From: an uncultured Bacteroidales bacterium
Lineage (GTDB): Bacteria > Bacteroidota > Bacteroidia > Bacteroidales > UBA932
Length of the DNA stretch: 35,493 bases
Direction: 5' to 3'
Assembly (NCBI GenBank): GCA_944326335.1
Contig: CALVDM010000023.1
Location: 1-35,493 of the forward strand
The notes under the pieces: generated by a model
The model's input: only the letters and a program-made list of their open reading frames with translations
Databases searched by the model: none
Told to the model about the DNA's origin: nothing
Program-made: the position numbers and the translations under genes
Shown here: one piece after another, positions 16,860-25,305 of the stretch
Position numbering within the stretch: the first letter of the stretch is position 1
Layout of the letters: each line of letters opens with the position of its first letter

Positions 16860-17765
16860 ATGAAAGGCATCGTACTGGCCGGCGGTTCTGGCACAAGGTT
16901 GTATCCCATCACGAAAGGGGTGAGCAAGCAGCTGCTGCCTGTCTTCGACAAGCCGATGATATACTATCCTGTTTCCGTGCTGATGATGGCAGGTATCAGG
17001 GACATCCTGATAATATCCACCCCTGCCGACCTGCCCGGTTTCCGCCGTCTCCTCGGGAACGGGGAAGATTTCGGAGTCCGGTTCAGGTATGCGGAACAGC
17101 CGTCGCCGGACGGTCTTGCGCAGGCCTTCATAATAGGGGAGGAATTCATAGGCAATGATGCAGTGTGCCTTGTGCTCGGAGACAACATTTTCCACGGGAA
17201 CGGTTTTTCCTCCCTGCTCGAGGATGCGGTGCGTTCTGCCGAGGAGGAATCCCTGGCCACGGTCTTCGGTTACTGGGTGGATGACCCGCAGAGATACGGG
17301 GTCGCCGAGTTCAGCGACTCAGGCGTGTGCCTTTCGATAGAGGAGAAGCCGCTGGAGCCAAAATCCAACTATGCGGTTGTGGGTCTGTATTTCTACCCGA
17401 ACAGCGTGGTCGGGGTGGCCAAGGGCATAAGGCCGTCAGCAAGGGGAGAGCTTGAAATAACATCGGTGAACCAGCATTATCTGGAAGACGGGACGCTGAG
17501 GGTGAAGACTCTCGACCGCGGGTTCGCATGGCTCGACACGGGCACACACGATTCCCTTGCCGAGGCCAGCACGTACGTTGAGGTGATAGAGAAACGCCAG
17601 GGCCTGAAGATAGCGTGTCTCGAGGAAATGGCCTTCCTGAAAGGCTGGATTACCGGGGAGCAGCTGAGGCGGATGGCGTCCGCAATGTCCGGAAACCAGT
17701 ACGGACAGTATCTTCTGAAGATAGCTGAAGGCGGAAGGGAGAAATATCTGAAGAAACGGATATGA
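16860..17765 (+). CDS. rfbA: Glucose-1-phosphate thymidylyltransferase RmlA
   Basis: A 301-residue nucleotidyltransferase, first step of dTDP-L-rhamnose synthesis: glucose-1-phosphate plus dTTP gives dTDP-glucose. The signature is at the start: GGSGTR at residues 8-13, then K23 in '[18 protein letters not shown]'. Further markers are '[19 protein letters not shown]', '[10 protein letters not shown]', '[17 protein letters not shown]' and '[17 protein letters not shown]'. The length is standard. Its stop overlaps the rmlC start by four bases. First gene of the plus-strand block. Confidence 0.96.
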   Translation: MKGIVLAGGSGTRLYPITKGVSKQLLPVFDKPMIYYPVSVLMMAGIRDILIISTPADLPGFRRLLGNGEDFGVRFRYAEQPSPDGLAQAFIIGEEFIGNDAVCLVLGDNIFHGNGFSSLLEDAVRSAEEESLATVFGYWVDDPQRYGVAEFSDSGVCLSIEEKPLEPKSNYAVVGLYFYPNSVVGVAKGIRPSARGELEITSVNQHYLEDGTLRVKTLDRGFAWLDTGTHDSLAEASTYVEVIEKRQGLKIACLEEMAFLKGWITGEQLRRMASAMSGNQYGQYLLKIAEGGREKYLKKRI

Positions 17766-18325
17766 ATGTGATTGAGACGGACATAGACGGAGTCGTTATC
17801 CTGGAGCCTCGCATCCACAATGATGACAGAGGCTATTTCTTTGAATCCTTCTCAATGAGGGAGTTCGCGGAGAAAGTCTGCGGGACTGTCTTTGTGCAGG
17901 ACAACGAAAGCAGGTCCGTCTACGGTGTGGTGAGGGGACTGCATTTCCAGAAGCCTCCGTTCTGCCAGGCCAAACTCGTCCGGGCCGTGAAAGGGGCCGT
18001 GCTGGATGTGGCCGTGGACATCAGGCGGGGCTCTCCGACATTCGGCAGGCATGTCTCCGTGCGGCTCGATGAGCGGAACCACCGGCAGCTTTTCGTCCCG
18101 CGCGGTTTTGCGCACGGGTTCAGTGTGCTGTCGGAAGAGGCCGTGCTTCAGTACAAGTGCGACAATTACTATGCTCCGGAATCGGAAGGGGCCATAGCCT
18201 GGGACGACCCGCAGCTCGGCATAGACTGGGGAATCCCGGAAGGAAAGGCCATATTGTCGGAAAAGGACAGGAAGAGGCCGTTGCTCAAGGATGCATGGCT
18301 TTTCGGATACGGGGACATGTTTTGA
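17762..18325 (+). CDS. rfbC: dTDP-4-dehydrorhamnose 3,5-epimerase RmlC
   Basis: A 187-residue cupin enzyme that epimerises C3 and C5 of dTDP-4-keto-6-deoxyglucose. It has '[10 protein letters not shown]', the catalytic His61 in '[19 protein letters not shown]', '[22 protein letters not shown]', '[15 protein letters not shown]' and '[21 protein letters not shown]'. Starts at ATG 17762 inside the rmlA stop (ATGA) and ends nine bases before rmlD. Complete length. Confidence 0.96.
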   Translation: MNVIETDIDGVVILEPRIHNDDRGYFFESFSMREFAEKVCGTVFVQDNESRSVYGVVRGLHFQKPPFCQAKLVRAVKGAVLDVAVDIRRGSPTFGRHVSVRLDERNHRQLFVPRGFAHGFSVLSEEAVLQYKCDNYYAPESEGAIAWDDPQLGIDWGIPEGKAILSEKDRKRPLLKDAWLFGYGDMF

Positions 18326-18334
18326 TTTTTTGAT

Positions 18335-19228
18335 ATGGATATTCTTGTCACAGGAGCGGACGGCCAGTTGGGCCATTGGATGCGGAATGTGTCTTCGCGC
18401 AGCGGGGACAGATATGTCTTCACCGATGTGCGCAGGAGTGCGGACGGCAAGGTGGACATGCTCGACATCACCGATGCGCAGGCCGTGTCGGATGCTGTCG
18501 GAAGCCTCAGGCCCGGAGTCATAGTCAACTGTGCCGCATACACCGACGTGGACAAGGCAGAGGATGAGCCGGAAAAGGCTGACCTCCTGAACAGGATGGC
18601 TGTCGGGAACCTCGCGGCTGCCGCCCGTGATTCGGGTGCGGTGCTGATACATGTCTCCACGGACTATGTGTTCGGAAAGGGTTCTTGCAACGTGCCTCTC
18701 AGGGAAGACAGTGCCGGGACCCCGGCATGTGTCTACGGGCACACGAAACTTCTCGGCGAAGAGGCGGTGAAAGCCTCCGGCTGCAGGTATGTCATAATGC
18801 GTACATCATGGCTGTACAGCGAATACGGCAGGAATTTCCTGAAGACCATGCTTTCTCTGACGGCTTCGGAGCCTGAAGTGAAGGTCGTGTTCGACCAGGT
18901 CGGCACGCCTACATACGCAGCGGACCTTGCAGGGGCTGTCCATGCAATGATAGAATCCAGGGAATATGAAGGGAAATACGGGATATACCACTATTCTGAC
19001 GAAGGGGTGTGCAGCTGGTTCGATTTTGCCGTGACGATAGCAAGGTATGCAGGCCATTCCGCATGCAGGATAGTGCCGTGCCGCAGCAGCGAATTTCCTT
19101 CAAAGGCGGTGCGTCCGTCCTACTCGGTGCTTGACAAGGGCAGGTTCAAGGCGGCTTTCGGCATGGATGTCCCGTACTGGACAGACTCTCTTGCAAGATG
19201 CATGAGGAACATGGGCTGCATGGACTGA
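18335..19228 (+). CDS. rfbD: dTDP-4-dehydrorhamnose reductase RmlD
   Basis: A 297-residue short-chain dehydrogenase that reduces the 4-keto sugar to dTDP-L-rhamnose with NAD(P)H. The cofactor motif GADGQLG is at residues 7-13, 'NCAAYTDVDKAEDEPEKA' follows, then 'HVSTDYVFGKG', and the catalytic pair Y134 and K138 in 'YGHTKLLGE'. 'RTSWLYSEYGRNFLKTML' and 'FDQVGTPTYAADLA' complete the family pattern. It lies between rmlC and rmlB in one operon. Confidence 0.95.
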   Translation: MDILVTGADGQLGHWMRNVSSRSGDRYVFTDVRRSADGKVDMLDITDAQAVSDAVGSLRPGVIVNCAAYTDVDKAEDEPEKADLLNRMAVGNLAAAARDSGAVLIHVSTDYVFGKGSCNVPLREDSAGTPACVYGHTKLLGEEAVKASGCRYVIMRTSWLYSEYGRNFLKTMLSLTASEPEVKVVFDQVGTPTYAADLAGAVHAMIESREYEGKYGIYHYSDEGVCSWFDFAVTIARYAGHSACRIVPCRSSEFPSKAVRPSYSVLDKGRFKAAFGMDVPYWTDSLARCMRNMGCMD

Positions 19229-19253
19229 TGTCCGGATATTATTTTGTCGGTTT

Positions 19254-20399
19254 ATGGAAAACAGGACAATCATCATAACAGGGGGAGCGGGATTCATCGG
19301 CAGCCATGTGGTCCGCCGTTTCGTGATGCGCTACCCTTCCTGGGACATAATCAACGTGGACAAGCTCACCTATGCAGGCAACCTCATGAATCTGAGGGAT
19401 GTCGAGGGCCGGCCGAACTATATGTTCGAAAAGATGGACATCTGCGACTGCGATGCTATGGAGAGCCTGATACGCACGAGAAACGTGGACGGCATCATAC
19501 ATCTTGCCGCCGAGAGCCATGTGGACAGGAGCATAAGGGACCCCTTCACATTCGCAAGAACCAATGTCATGGGCACGCTGAGCCTTCTGCAGGCTGCGAG
19601 GACAGTGTGGGAGAGCCGTCCCGAAGGCTATTCCGGGAAACTTTTCTACCATATCTCCACGGACGAGGTGTACGGGGCTCTGGAAATGACCAGGCCCGAG
19701 GGCGTGGAATATCCGTGGAAGGGGGACGGCAGCGGGGGAGGAAACCGCAAGGCATACGGGGACACGTTCTTCAGGGAGACGGACAAGTATTCCCCGCACA
19801 GCCCGTATTCCGCATCCAAGGCTTCGAGCGACCATTTCGTGAGAGCTTACCATGACACCTACGGCATGCCGGTGATAGTGACTAACTGCTCGAACAATTA
19901 CGGGCCTTACCAGTTCCCGGAAAAGCTGATACCGCTTACGATAAACAACATAAGGCACCGCAGGCCTCTTCCGGTCTATGGAAAGGGGGAGAACGTGCGT
20001 GACTGGCTTTATGTGGAGGACCATGCAAGGGCGATAGACCTCATCTTCGGCAAGGGGAAGCCCGGCAGGACCTACAACATAGGCGGGAACAACGAGTGGA
20101 AGAACATAGACATAGTCAGGCTTCTCGTGCATACTGTGGACAGGCTTCTCGGCAGAGGCGAAGACGAGGACATGAATCTGATAACTTTCGTGCCCGACAG
20201 GGCCGGACATGACCTGAGATATGCCATAGACTCATCCAGACTCAGGGAGGAACTCGGCTGGGAGCCGAGCCTGCAGTTCGAGGAAGGAATCCGGAAGACC
20301 GTGGAATGGTATCTCTCAAACCAGGACTGGCTCGACGATGTCACAAGCGGGGAGTATCTCGAATATTACGGACGCATGTACAATATAAACGCTCAATAA
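19254..20399 (+). CDS. rfbB: dTDP-glucose 4,6-dehydratase RmlB
   Basis: A 381-residue extended SDR enzyme, second step of the rhamnose pathway: dTDP-glucose to dTDP-4-keto-6-deoxyglucose. It has GGAGFIG at residues 10-16, 'INVDKLTYAGNLMNL', 'HLAAESHVDRSI', 'HISTDEVYGAL', and the catalytic Y185 and K189 in 'YSASKASSDHFVRAY', followed by 'NCSNNYGPYQFPEKLIPL' and 'FVPDRAGHDLRYAID'. An insert with 'WKGDGSGGGNRK' lies after the DEVYG motif, slightly longer than in E. coli and common in Bacteroidota. With rmlA, rmlC and rmlD the pathway is complete, in order A-C-D-B. Confidence 0.96.
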   Translation: MENRTIIITGGAGFIGSHVVRRFVMRYPSWDIINVDKLTYAGNLMNLRDVEGRPNYMFEKMDICDCDAMESLIRTRNVDGIIHLAAESHVDRSIRDPFTFARTNVMGTLSLLQAARTVWESRPEGYSGKLFYHISTDEVYGALEMTRPEGVEYPWKGDGSGGGNRKAYGDTFFRETDKYSPHSPYSASKASSDHFVRAYHDTYGMPVIVTNCSNNYGPYQFPEKLIPLTINNIRHRRPLPVYGKGENVRDWLYVEDHARAIDLIFGKGKPGRTYNIGGNNEWKNIDIVRLLVHTVDRLLGRGEDEDMNLITFVPDRAGHDLRYAIDSSRLREELGWEPSLQFEEGIRKTVEWYLSNQDWLDDVTSGEYLEYYGRMYNINAQ

Positions 20400-20412
20400 A
20401 AGGATTTTGCTT

Positions 20413-21093
20413 ATGACAATAAAGGCGGTGATTCCAGTCAGGAAGGGGTCCCAGAGGGTAAGGGACAAGAATGTGAGGCCGTTCAGCGACACGACGCTGC
20501 TCGAGAACAAAATTGCGGTTCTGAAGAAGGCGGGGATATTCGACGACATAATAGTGAACACCGACTCGGAGGAAGCCATGGAAATCGCACGGAATGCCGG
20601 GGTGTCATGGCACAGACGGGAGCCGTATTACGCTTCGTCCGCATGTTCCGGCAGCGAATTTTTCCAGCATCTCGGCATCGTTACCGAATGCGACGTGTTC
20701 TGCTACTGCCCGGTCACCTCTCCTTTCGTGTCTGTCGAGACCATGAGGAAGTGCCGTGACCTCTATGTGGAGAAATCGTCCGAAGGGTATGACTGTGTCT
20801 CCACAGTGTCGGACGTGAAGGAATTCCTCTGGCTTGACGGGAAACCCCTGAACTACGACAAGACAAACGCCCCCAACAGCCAGAACCTTCCGGATATCAA
20901 GGCCTTGAACTTCGGTTTCACCCTTGTGAAACGCGAATCTCTGATACGGAACAGGAACATAATAGGGGACAACCCGCTGTTCATAACCACGACAGGAATC
21001 GAGTCCATCGACATAGACACCCCGCTGGATTTCTACATCGCCGAGAGAATCTACGAGAAAGTCATAGTGGAGGGCAGGAATCTTCTTGACTGA
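20413..21093 (+). CDS. CMP-sugar synthetase-like (acylneuraminate cytidylyltransferase family)
   Basis: A 226-residue nucleotidyltransferase of the NeuA/KdsB type. The N-terminal signature is 'KAVIPVRKGSQRVRDKNVRPF', followed by 'IIVNTDSEEAMEIA' and 'YCPVTSPFVSVETMRKC'. These enzymes activate sialic, legionaminic, pseudaminic or related acids, or Kdo, as CMP-sugars. No neuB-like synthase lies in the window, so the sugar cannot be named. I chose ATG 20413; a TTG two codons upstream is also open. It starts 13 bases after rmlB and probably belongs to its operon, so the product is likely destined for the same surface glycan. Confidence 0.8.
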   Translation: MTIKAVIPVRKGSQRVRDKNVRPFSDTTLLENKIAVLKKAGIFDDIIVNTDSEEAMEIARNAGVSWHRREPYYASSACSGSEFFQHLGIVTECDVFCYCPVTSPFVSVETMRKCRDLYVEKSSEGYDCVSTVSDVKEFLWLDGKPLNYDKTNAPNSQNLPDIKALNFGFTLVKRESLIRNRNIIGDNPLFITTTGIESIDIDTPLDFYIAERIYEKVIVEGRNLLD

Positions 21094-21096
21094 CGG

Positions 21097-21128
21097 GTTG
21101 GAAACGGAGAAGAAATTGATTATATTTG
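21097..21128 (+). promoter_or_regulatory. Promoter of aguA-aguB-purT
   Basis: GTTG (21097-21100), a 20-nt spacer, then TATATTTG (21121-21128), a perfect -7 element. Transcription should start near 21135, leaving a leader of about 125 bases before aguA. Confidence 0.6.
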
Positions 21129-21143
21129 CCGCGCGTCCGTGAA

Positions 21144-21200
21144 ATGCTTAACTATGATTTGGACGTAAAACTTTTCAAGGAGGGCGGCTGGAAAGGGTGA
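21144..21200 (+). CDS. Candidate 18-codon leader peptide before aguA
   Basis: ATG at 21144 opens a short frame, MLNYDLDVKLFKEGGWKG, ending in TGA at 21198-21200. It begins about nine bases after the predicted transcription start, and its last seven codons lie in the 5' arm of the hairpin at 21180-21235. That layout fits translation-coupled attenuation of the downstream genes. Chance cannot be excluded for an ORF this short, and no ribosome-binding site is evident. Confidence 0.35.
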   Translation: MLNYDLDVKLFKEGGWKG

Positions 21201-21235
21201 TTCCGGACTTGAAATTTCTCCTTCCGGCCGCCCTC
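21180..21235 (+). promoter_or_regulatory. Strong hairpin in the aguA leader
   Basis: Arm GAGGGCGGC (21180-21188) pairs with GCCGCCCTC (21227-21235). The pairing continues inward (TGGAA/TTCCG, then GG/CC past a bulged A). No U-run follows, so it is not a classical terminator; it may be an attenuator or an mRNA-stabilising element. Confidence 0.6.
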
Positions 21236-21259
21236 TGATTTGAAGTTTATGGCGATATT

Positions 21260-22324
21260 ATGAGATTACCGGCAGAATGGGAACACCAGAGCGGTATCCA
21301 GCTTACCTGGCCGCACAAGGATACGGAATGGTATCAGCTTGACAAAGTCATCGACTGTTATGTGGAGATTGTCTGCCGCATAACGGAATACGAACCTCTG
21401 ATGATAGTCTGCAGGGATATTGGCGAGGCCAGGGCTGACATCGCCTCGAGAGCATCACGCAGGGGCCTTTCCATCGACTACGGCCGCATCTTCTTCTATG
21501 AGGCGCCGCTCAACGACACATGGGCGCGTGACCACGGCGGCATAGCCGTATATGGGGACAACGGCGAAAAATATCTGTACGATTTCGTATTCAACGGCTG
21601 GGGCCTGAAGTTCCCGGCGAACCTCGACAACAAGATAACAAGGACCGTATTCAATCAGGGGGCTTTCAACGACGACGTGCTCGGAGTGGACATGAGTCCT
21701 TACGTGCTCGAGGGCGGAAGCATAGATACGGACGGCTGCGGGACACTTCTCGCCACATCGGAATGCCTGTGTTCCGACAACAGGAACGAATATCTTTCAA
21801 GGGACGAGATTGAGCAGGAGCTGAAGAGCGCGTTCGGGCTGGACAGGATACTATGGCTCGACCATGGCTCGATAACAGGGGACGATACGGACAGCCATGT
21901 CGATATCCTCGCGAGGTTCTGCACCCCTGACACGATAGCCTACATGCAGTGTACCGACCCTGACGACCCGGATTATGATGGTCTTGCGGCAATGGAAAAG
22001 CAGCTGCGCAGTTTCAGGACTGCAGAGGGGAAGCCATACCGGCTCATACCTCTGCCGCTGCCTGACGCTCTGTACCTGGACGGGTACAGACTGCCTGCCA
22101 CTTATGCCAATTTCCTTATAATCAACGGGGCCGTACTCATGCCGGGCACTTGTTCGGAGAAGGACGGAATTGCCAGGCAGAGGCTGCAGGAAGCATTCCC
22201 GGACCGGGAGGTCATAGTGATTGACTGCAGAGCCCTCCTTTCGGGGCACGGTTCCCTGCATTGCATAACCATGCAGTTTCCTGACGGATATCTGAAGACT
22301 GAAAAAATTCAAGACAGTTTCTAA
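21260..22324 (+). CDS. aguA: Agmatine deiminase
   Basis: A 354-residue member of the peptidyl-arginine-deiminase-like guanidine hydrolase fold that converts agmatine to N-carbamoylputrescine and ammonia. Markers are 'LPAEWEHQSGIQLTWPHKDTEW', 'NDTWARDHGG' at residues 85-93, 'DDTDSHVDILARF' with H213, and the C-terminal nucleophile C335 in 'GHGSLHCITMQFP'. Length and motifs are complete. aguB follows after five bases, so the two enzymes of the agmatine-to-putrescine route are co-expressed. Cytoplasmic. Regulation may act through the leader hairpin upstream. Confidence 0.93.
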   Translation: MRLPAEWEHQSGIQLTWPHKDTEWYQLDKVIDCYVEIVCRITEYEPLMIVCRDIGEARADIASRASRRGLSIDYGRIFFYEAPLNDTWARDHGGIAVYGDNGEKYLYDFVFNGWGLKFPANLDNKITRTVFNQGAFNDDVLGVDMSPYVLEGGSIDTDGCGTLLATSECLCSDNRNEYLSRDEIEQELKSAFGLDRILWLDHGSITGDDTDSHVDILARFCTPDTIAYMQCTDPDDPDYDGLAAMEKQLRSFRTAEGKPYRLIPLPLPDALYLDGYRLPATYANFLIINGAVLMPGTCSEKDGIARQRLQEAFPDREVIVIDCRALLSGHGSLHCITMQFPDGYLKTEKIQDSF

Positions 22325-22329
22325 AATTC

Positions 22330-23220
22330 ATGGAGATGAGATTTTTAAAGGTGGGAATGGTGCAGACAAGCTGCACGGACGATATCGAGGCTAACATGAA
22401 GAAGCTCGAGGAGAGCATCCGCAGTGCCGCGGCATGCGGTGCGGAGCTCGTGGTGCTCCCGGAACTCCATAACACGGTGTATTTCTGCCAGAGCGAGAAT
22501 GCGTCTCTGTGCGACCTTGCGGAGCCTGTGCCCGGACCCTCGACAGAGAGATTCGGAGCCTTGGCCAAAGAGCTCGGGATAGTGCTTGTGCTTTCTCTTT
22601 TTGAGAGGCGGGCGCCTGGAATCTACCATAACACGGCGGTGGTCATGGAAAAGGACGGAAGCATGGCGGGGAAGTACCGGAAGATGCATATCCCTGACGA
22701 CCCGGGATATTATGAGAAGTTCTACTTCACGCCCGGCGACCTCGGCTTCAATCCGATAGAGACCTCTGTCGGCAAGCTTGGAGTGCTCGTGTGCTGGGAC
22801 CAGTGGTATCCGGAGGCCGCAAGGCTGATGGCGCTCAACGGAGCGGATATCCTCATCTATCCTACCGCCATAGGTGGTGTGGCCACCGACGCGCCGTCCG
22901 AGCAGGAACTCCAGCGCGGAGCATGGCAGATTGTGCAGAGAGGGCATGCAGTGGCCAACGGGCTGCCGGTCATAACCGTGAACAGGACCGGTTTCGAGAA
23001 AGACCCGTCAGGGAACACCCCGGGACTGGATTTCTGGGGTTCTTCTTTTGCTGCCGGACCTCAGGGAGAGATAGTCAGCCAGTTCGAGCCCGATGAGGAG
23101 GCGGTGAAGGTCGTGGACGTGAACTTCGGCAGGACGGAGTATGTGCGCCGCGGTTGGCCGTTCTTCAGGGACAGGCGTATAGATGCCTATCACGACATCT
23201 TGAAAAGATACGGGAAGTAG
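22330..23220 (+). CDS. aguB: N-carbamoylputrescine amidase
   Basis: A 296-residue nitrilase-superfamily amidase that hydrolyses N-carbamoylputrescine to putrescine, CO2 and ammonia. The catalytic triad is visible: E45 in 'VVLPELHN', K118 in '[11 protein letters not shown]' and C155 in '[14 protein letters not shown]'. '[15 protein letters not shown]' and '[18 protein letters not shown]' are typical of AguB. The start may be ATG 22330 or ATG 22336, two codons apart. It directly follows aguA and precedes purT by 23 bases. Confidence 0.93.
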   Translation: MEMRFLKVGMVQTSCTDDIEANMKKLEESIRSAAACGAELVVLPELHNTVYFCQSENASLCDLAEPVPGPSTERFGALAKELGIVLVLSLFERRAPGIYHNTAVVMEKDGSMAGKYRKMHIPDDPGYYEKFYFTPGDLGFNPIETSVGKLGVLVCWDQWYPEAARLMALNGADILIYPTAIGGVATDAPSEQELQRGAWQIVQRGHAVANGLPVITVNRTGFEKDPSGNTPGLDFWGSSFAAGPQGEIVSQFEPDEEAVKVVDVNFGRTEYVRRGWPFFRDRRIDAYHDILKRYGK

Positions 23221-23243
23221 TCAGATACCAACAACAGAAAGAT

Positions 23244-24428
23244 ATGGCTAATATAGGGACAACATTCACCAGATTCGGCAAGAAGGCTCTCCTGTGCGGT
23301 TCCGGAGAGCTCGGCAAGGAAGTCGCAATCGAATTGCAGAGATACGGGGTGCAGGTCGTGGCAGTGGACAGGTATGAGAATGCCCCGGCTATGCAGGTAG
23401 CCAATTCATTCCATGTCATACCGATGCTCGACGGCATGGCTTTGAGGGAGATAATACTGCAGGAGAATCCTGACATCATCATCCCGGAAGTCGAGGCCAT
23501 AGCGACGGATGTGCTCGTGGAGCTCGAAAAGGAGGGTTACAATGTGATTCCCACCGCGAAGGCAGCCTTCCTCACGATGAACAGGGAGGGAATCAGACGA
23601 CTTGCGGCCGAGACCCTCGGGCTTCCGACTTCTCCGTACAGGTTCGCTTCGGACTGGGCAGAGTTCGTAAAGGCTGTGGAGGAGATAGGCATTCCGTGCG
23701 TGGTGAAGCCTGTCATGAGTTCCTCGGGCCACGGCCAGAGCATGATACGGAGCAAGGAAGACATCGACAAGGCCTGGCATGTCTCCCAGGAAGGAGGAAG
23801 GGCAGGAAGCGGAAAGGTGATAGTGGAAGGGTTCGTTGACTTCGACTATGAGATAACCCTGCTCACGGTACGGCATTGCGCCGGCACCACTTTCCTGAAT
23901 CCGATCGGACATCATCAGGTGGACGGGGATTACAGGGAGTCGTGGCAGCCTCAGCCTATGCCGGAAGCCGCGGTCGCGAAGGCGAAGATGATAGCCGGAA
24001 AGATAACGGAGGCTCTCGGAGGATACGGGATATTCGGCGTGGAACTTTTCGTGAAGGGCGAAGACGTGATTTTCAGCGAGGTGTCCCCACGCCCTCACGA
24101 CACCGGCATGGTCACCATGATTTCGCAGGACATGTCCGAGTTCGCCCTCCATGCAAGGGCCGTGCTCGGCCTTCCCGTACCTGAAGTCAGGTTCTACGGA
24201 CCGTCAGCCTCAAAGGCCATAGTTGTAGAGGGAAACACGAGGGAATATGAATTCAAGAATCTGGAAAATGTGCTTTCGGAGCCCGGCGTCCAGCTCAGGA
24301 TTTTCGGCAAGCCGGAGATATCGGGGCACAGGAGGCTCGGCGTGCTGCTTGCCACCGCCGGCAGCATAGCGGATGCGCTCGACAAGGTGAACAGGGCCTA
24401 TTCCAGACTTGAAGTGAAGGTATATTGA
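23244..24428 (+). CDS. purT: Formate-dependent GAR transformylase PurT
   Basis: A 394-residue ATP-grasp enzyme that uses formate and ATP to make formyl-glycinamide ribonucleotide in purine synthesis, independent of folate. It has '[21 protein letters not shown]', '[18 protein letters not shown]', '[13 protein letters not shown]', '[11 protein letters not shown]' and '[19 protein letters not shown]'. The frame is open 30 codons further upstream inside aguB, but ATG 23244 gives the usual start '[17 protein letters not shown]'. The length matches E. coli PurT. Sharing an operon with agu genes is unusual; a functional reason is not visible. Confidence 0.95.
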   Translation: MANIGTTFTRFGKKALLCGSGELGKEVAIELQRYGVQVVAVDRYENAPAMQVANSFHVIPMLDGMALREIILQENPDIIIPEVEAIATDVLVELEKEGYNVIPTAKAAFLTMNREGIRRLAAETLGLPTSPYRFASDWAEFVKAVEEIGIPCVVKPVMSSSGHGQSMIRSKEDIDKAWHVSQEGGRAGSGKVIVEGFVDFDYEITLLTVRHCAGTTFLNPIGHHQVDGDYRESWQPQPMPEAAVAKAKMIAGKITEALGGYGIFGVELFVKGEDVIFSEVSPRPHDTGMVTMISQDMSEFALHARAVLGLPVPEVRFYGPSASKAIVVEGNTREYEFKNLENVLSEPGVQLRIFGKPEISGHRRLGVLLATAGSIADALDKVNRAYSRLEVKVY

Positions 24429-24437
24429 TATTTTGAT

Positions 24438-24445
24438 TAAATTTG
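24438..24445 (+). promoter_or_regulatory. Possible -7 element before the capsule export genes
   Basis: TAAATTTG fits TAnnTTTG 35 bases before the ATG of the export lipoprotein, but no TTTG lies at the right distance upstream. A weak internal promoter is possible. Confidence 0.3.
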
Positions 24446-24479
24446 GATATTGATTAACAGAAACCGTAATATTTTGGAC

Positions 24480-25271
24480 ATGAACTTCGTGAAGCCTGCC
24501 GTCGCGTGGCTGTGCGCGGCTATCCTGGCCATAAGTTGCACCACATCCAAACAGATACTTTATTTCCAGGACATAGACACTGCCGAGATTGAGAGGATAG
24601 TGACCAACTACGAGCCTGTCATCAAGAGGGATGACATCTTGAAAATTGTCGTCTCGGGCCCGGACAAGATGGTGGTCCAGCCCTATAACCTCACCCTTGG
24701 GGAGATAACGACATACAGCGGCTCTTCTTCTCCGCAAAATTCCACACTGGAGTATCATGTGGACAAGGACGGGTACATTGATTTCCCGGTAATCGGAAAG
24801 ATAAAGGTGCTCGGGAAGACGAGGCAGGACCTTGTGGATTATCTTACGGAGGAATTGAGCAAGGAGGTGAAAGACCCTGTGGTCTACGTGTCTTTCGCGA
24901 ATTTCAAGGTGACGGTGCTCGGCGAGGTGAAGAATCCGGGGACATACAATGTCACGTCCGAGCGCATCACAATCCTTCAGGCCCTTGGAATGGCTGGAGA
25001 CCTGAACCTTACGGCAAGAAGGGACGGAATCATACTGATAAGGGACGAGAACGGCCTGAACACCCATATCAAGATTGACCTGAAGAAGAGCGACATTCTC
25101 AGCTCCCCGTATTTCTATCTGCAGCAGAACGACGTGATATATGTTCCGGCAAGTCCTACGAGAGTGACCACAGCCAACACCAGCCAGCTCTGGGGGACAA
25201 TACTTTCCGGAGTCACCACATTCATGTCTGTCGTGTCTGTCATACTGAGTGTGATAACCCTTTCAAAGTAG
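24480..25271 (+). CDS. Wza-like polysaccharide export lipoprotein
   Basis: A 263-residue outer-membrane polysaccharide export protein. A lipoprotein signal runs from M1 to C20 with lipobox-like AISC. The Poly_export domain follows ('EPVIKRDDILKIVVSGPDKMV', then 'YHVDKDGYIDFPVIGKIKVLGKT'), then an SLBB domain ('FKVTVLGEVKNPGTYNV', 'ITILQALGMAGDL'). A hydrophobic C-terminal helix (about 235-260) probably spans the outer membrane, as in Wza. I chose ATG 24480 because it gives a clean signal; a TTG ten codons upstream is open but adds a charged lead. It pairs with the Wzc-like kinase after 34 bases. Confidence 0.92.
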   Translation: MNFVKPAVAWLCAAILAISCTTSKQILYFQDIDTAEIERIVTNYEPVIKRDDILKIVVSGPDKMVVQPYNLTLGEITTYSGSSSPQNSTLEYHVDKDGYIDFPVIGKIKVLGKTRQDLVDYLTEELSKEVKDPVVYVSFANFKVTVLGEVKNPGTYNVTSERITILQALGMAGDLNLTARRDGIILIRDENGLNTHIKIDLKKSDILSSPYFYLQQNDVIYVPASPTRVTTANTSQLWGTILSGVTTFMSVVSVILSVITLSK

Positions 25272-25305
25272 AAGCGCAAGTCTCCCCGGGAAAAAGAAAT
25301 CATTT

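Noticed and set aside
19239-20210. 323-codon minus-strand frame opposite rmlB
   Set aside because: rmlB has all catalytic motifs on the plus strand; the antisense frame has none.
21180-21235. aguA leader hairpin considered as a terminator for the rml operon
   Set aside because: It lies downstream of the aguA promoter and has no U-run.
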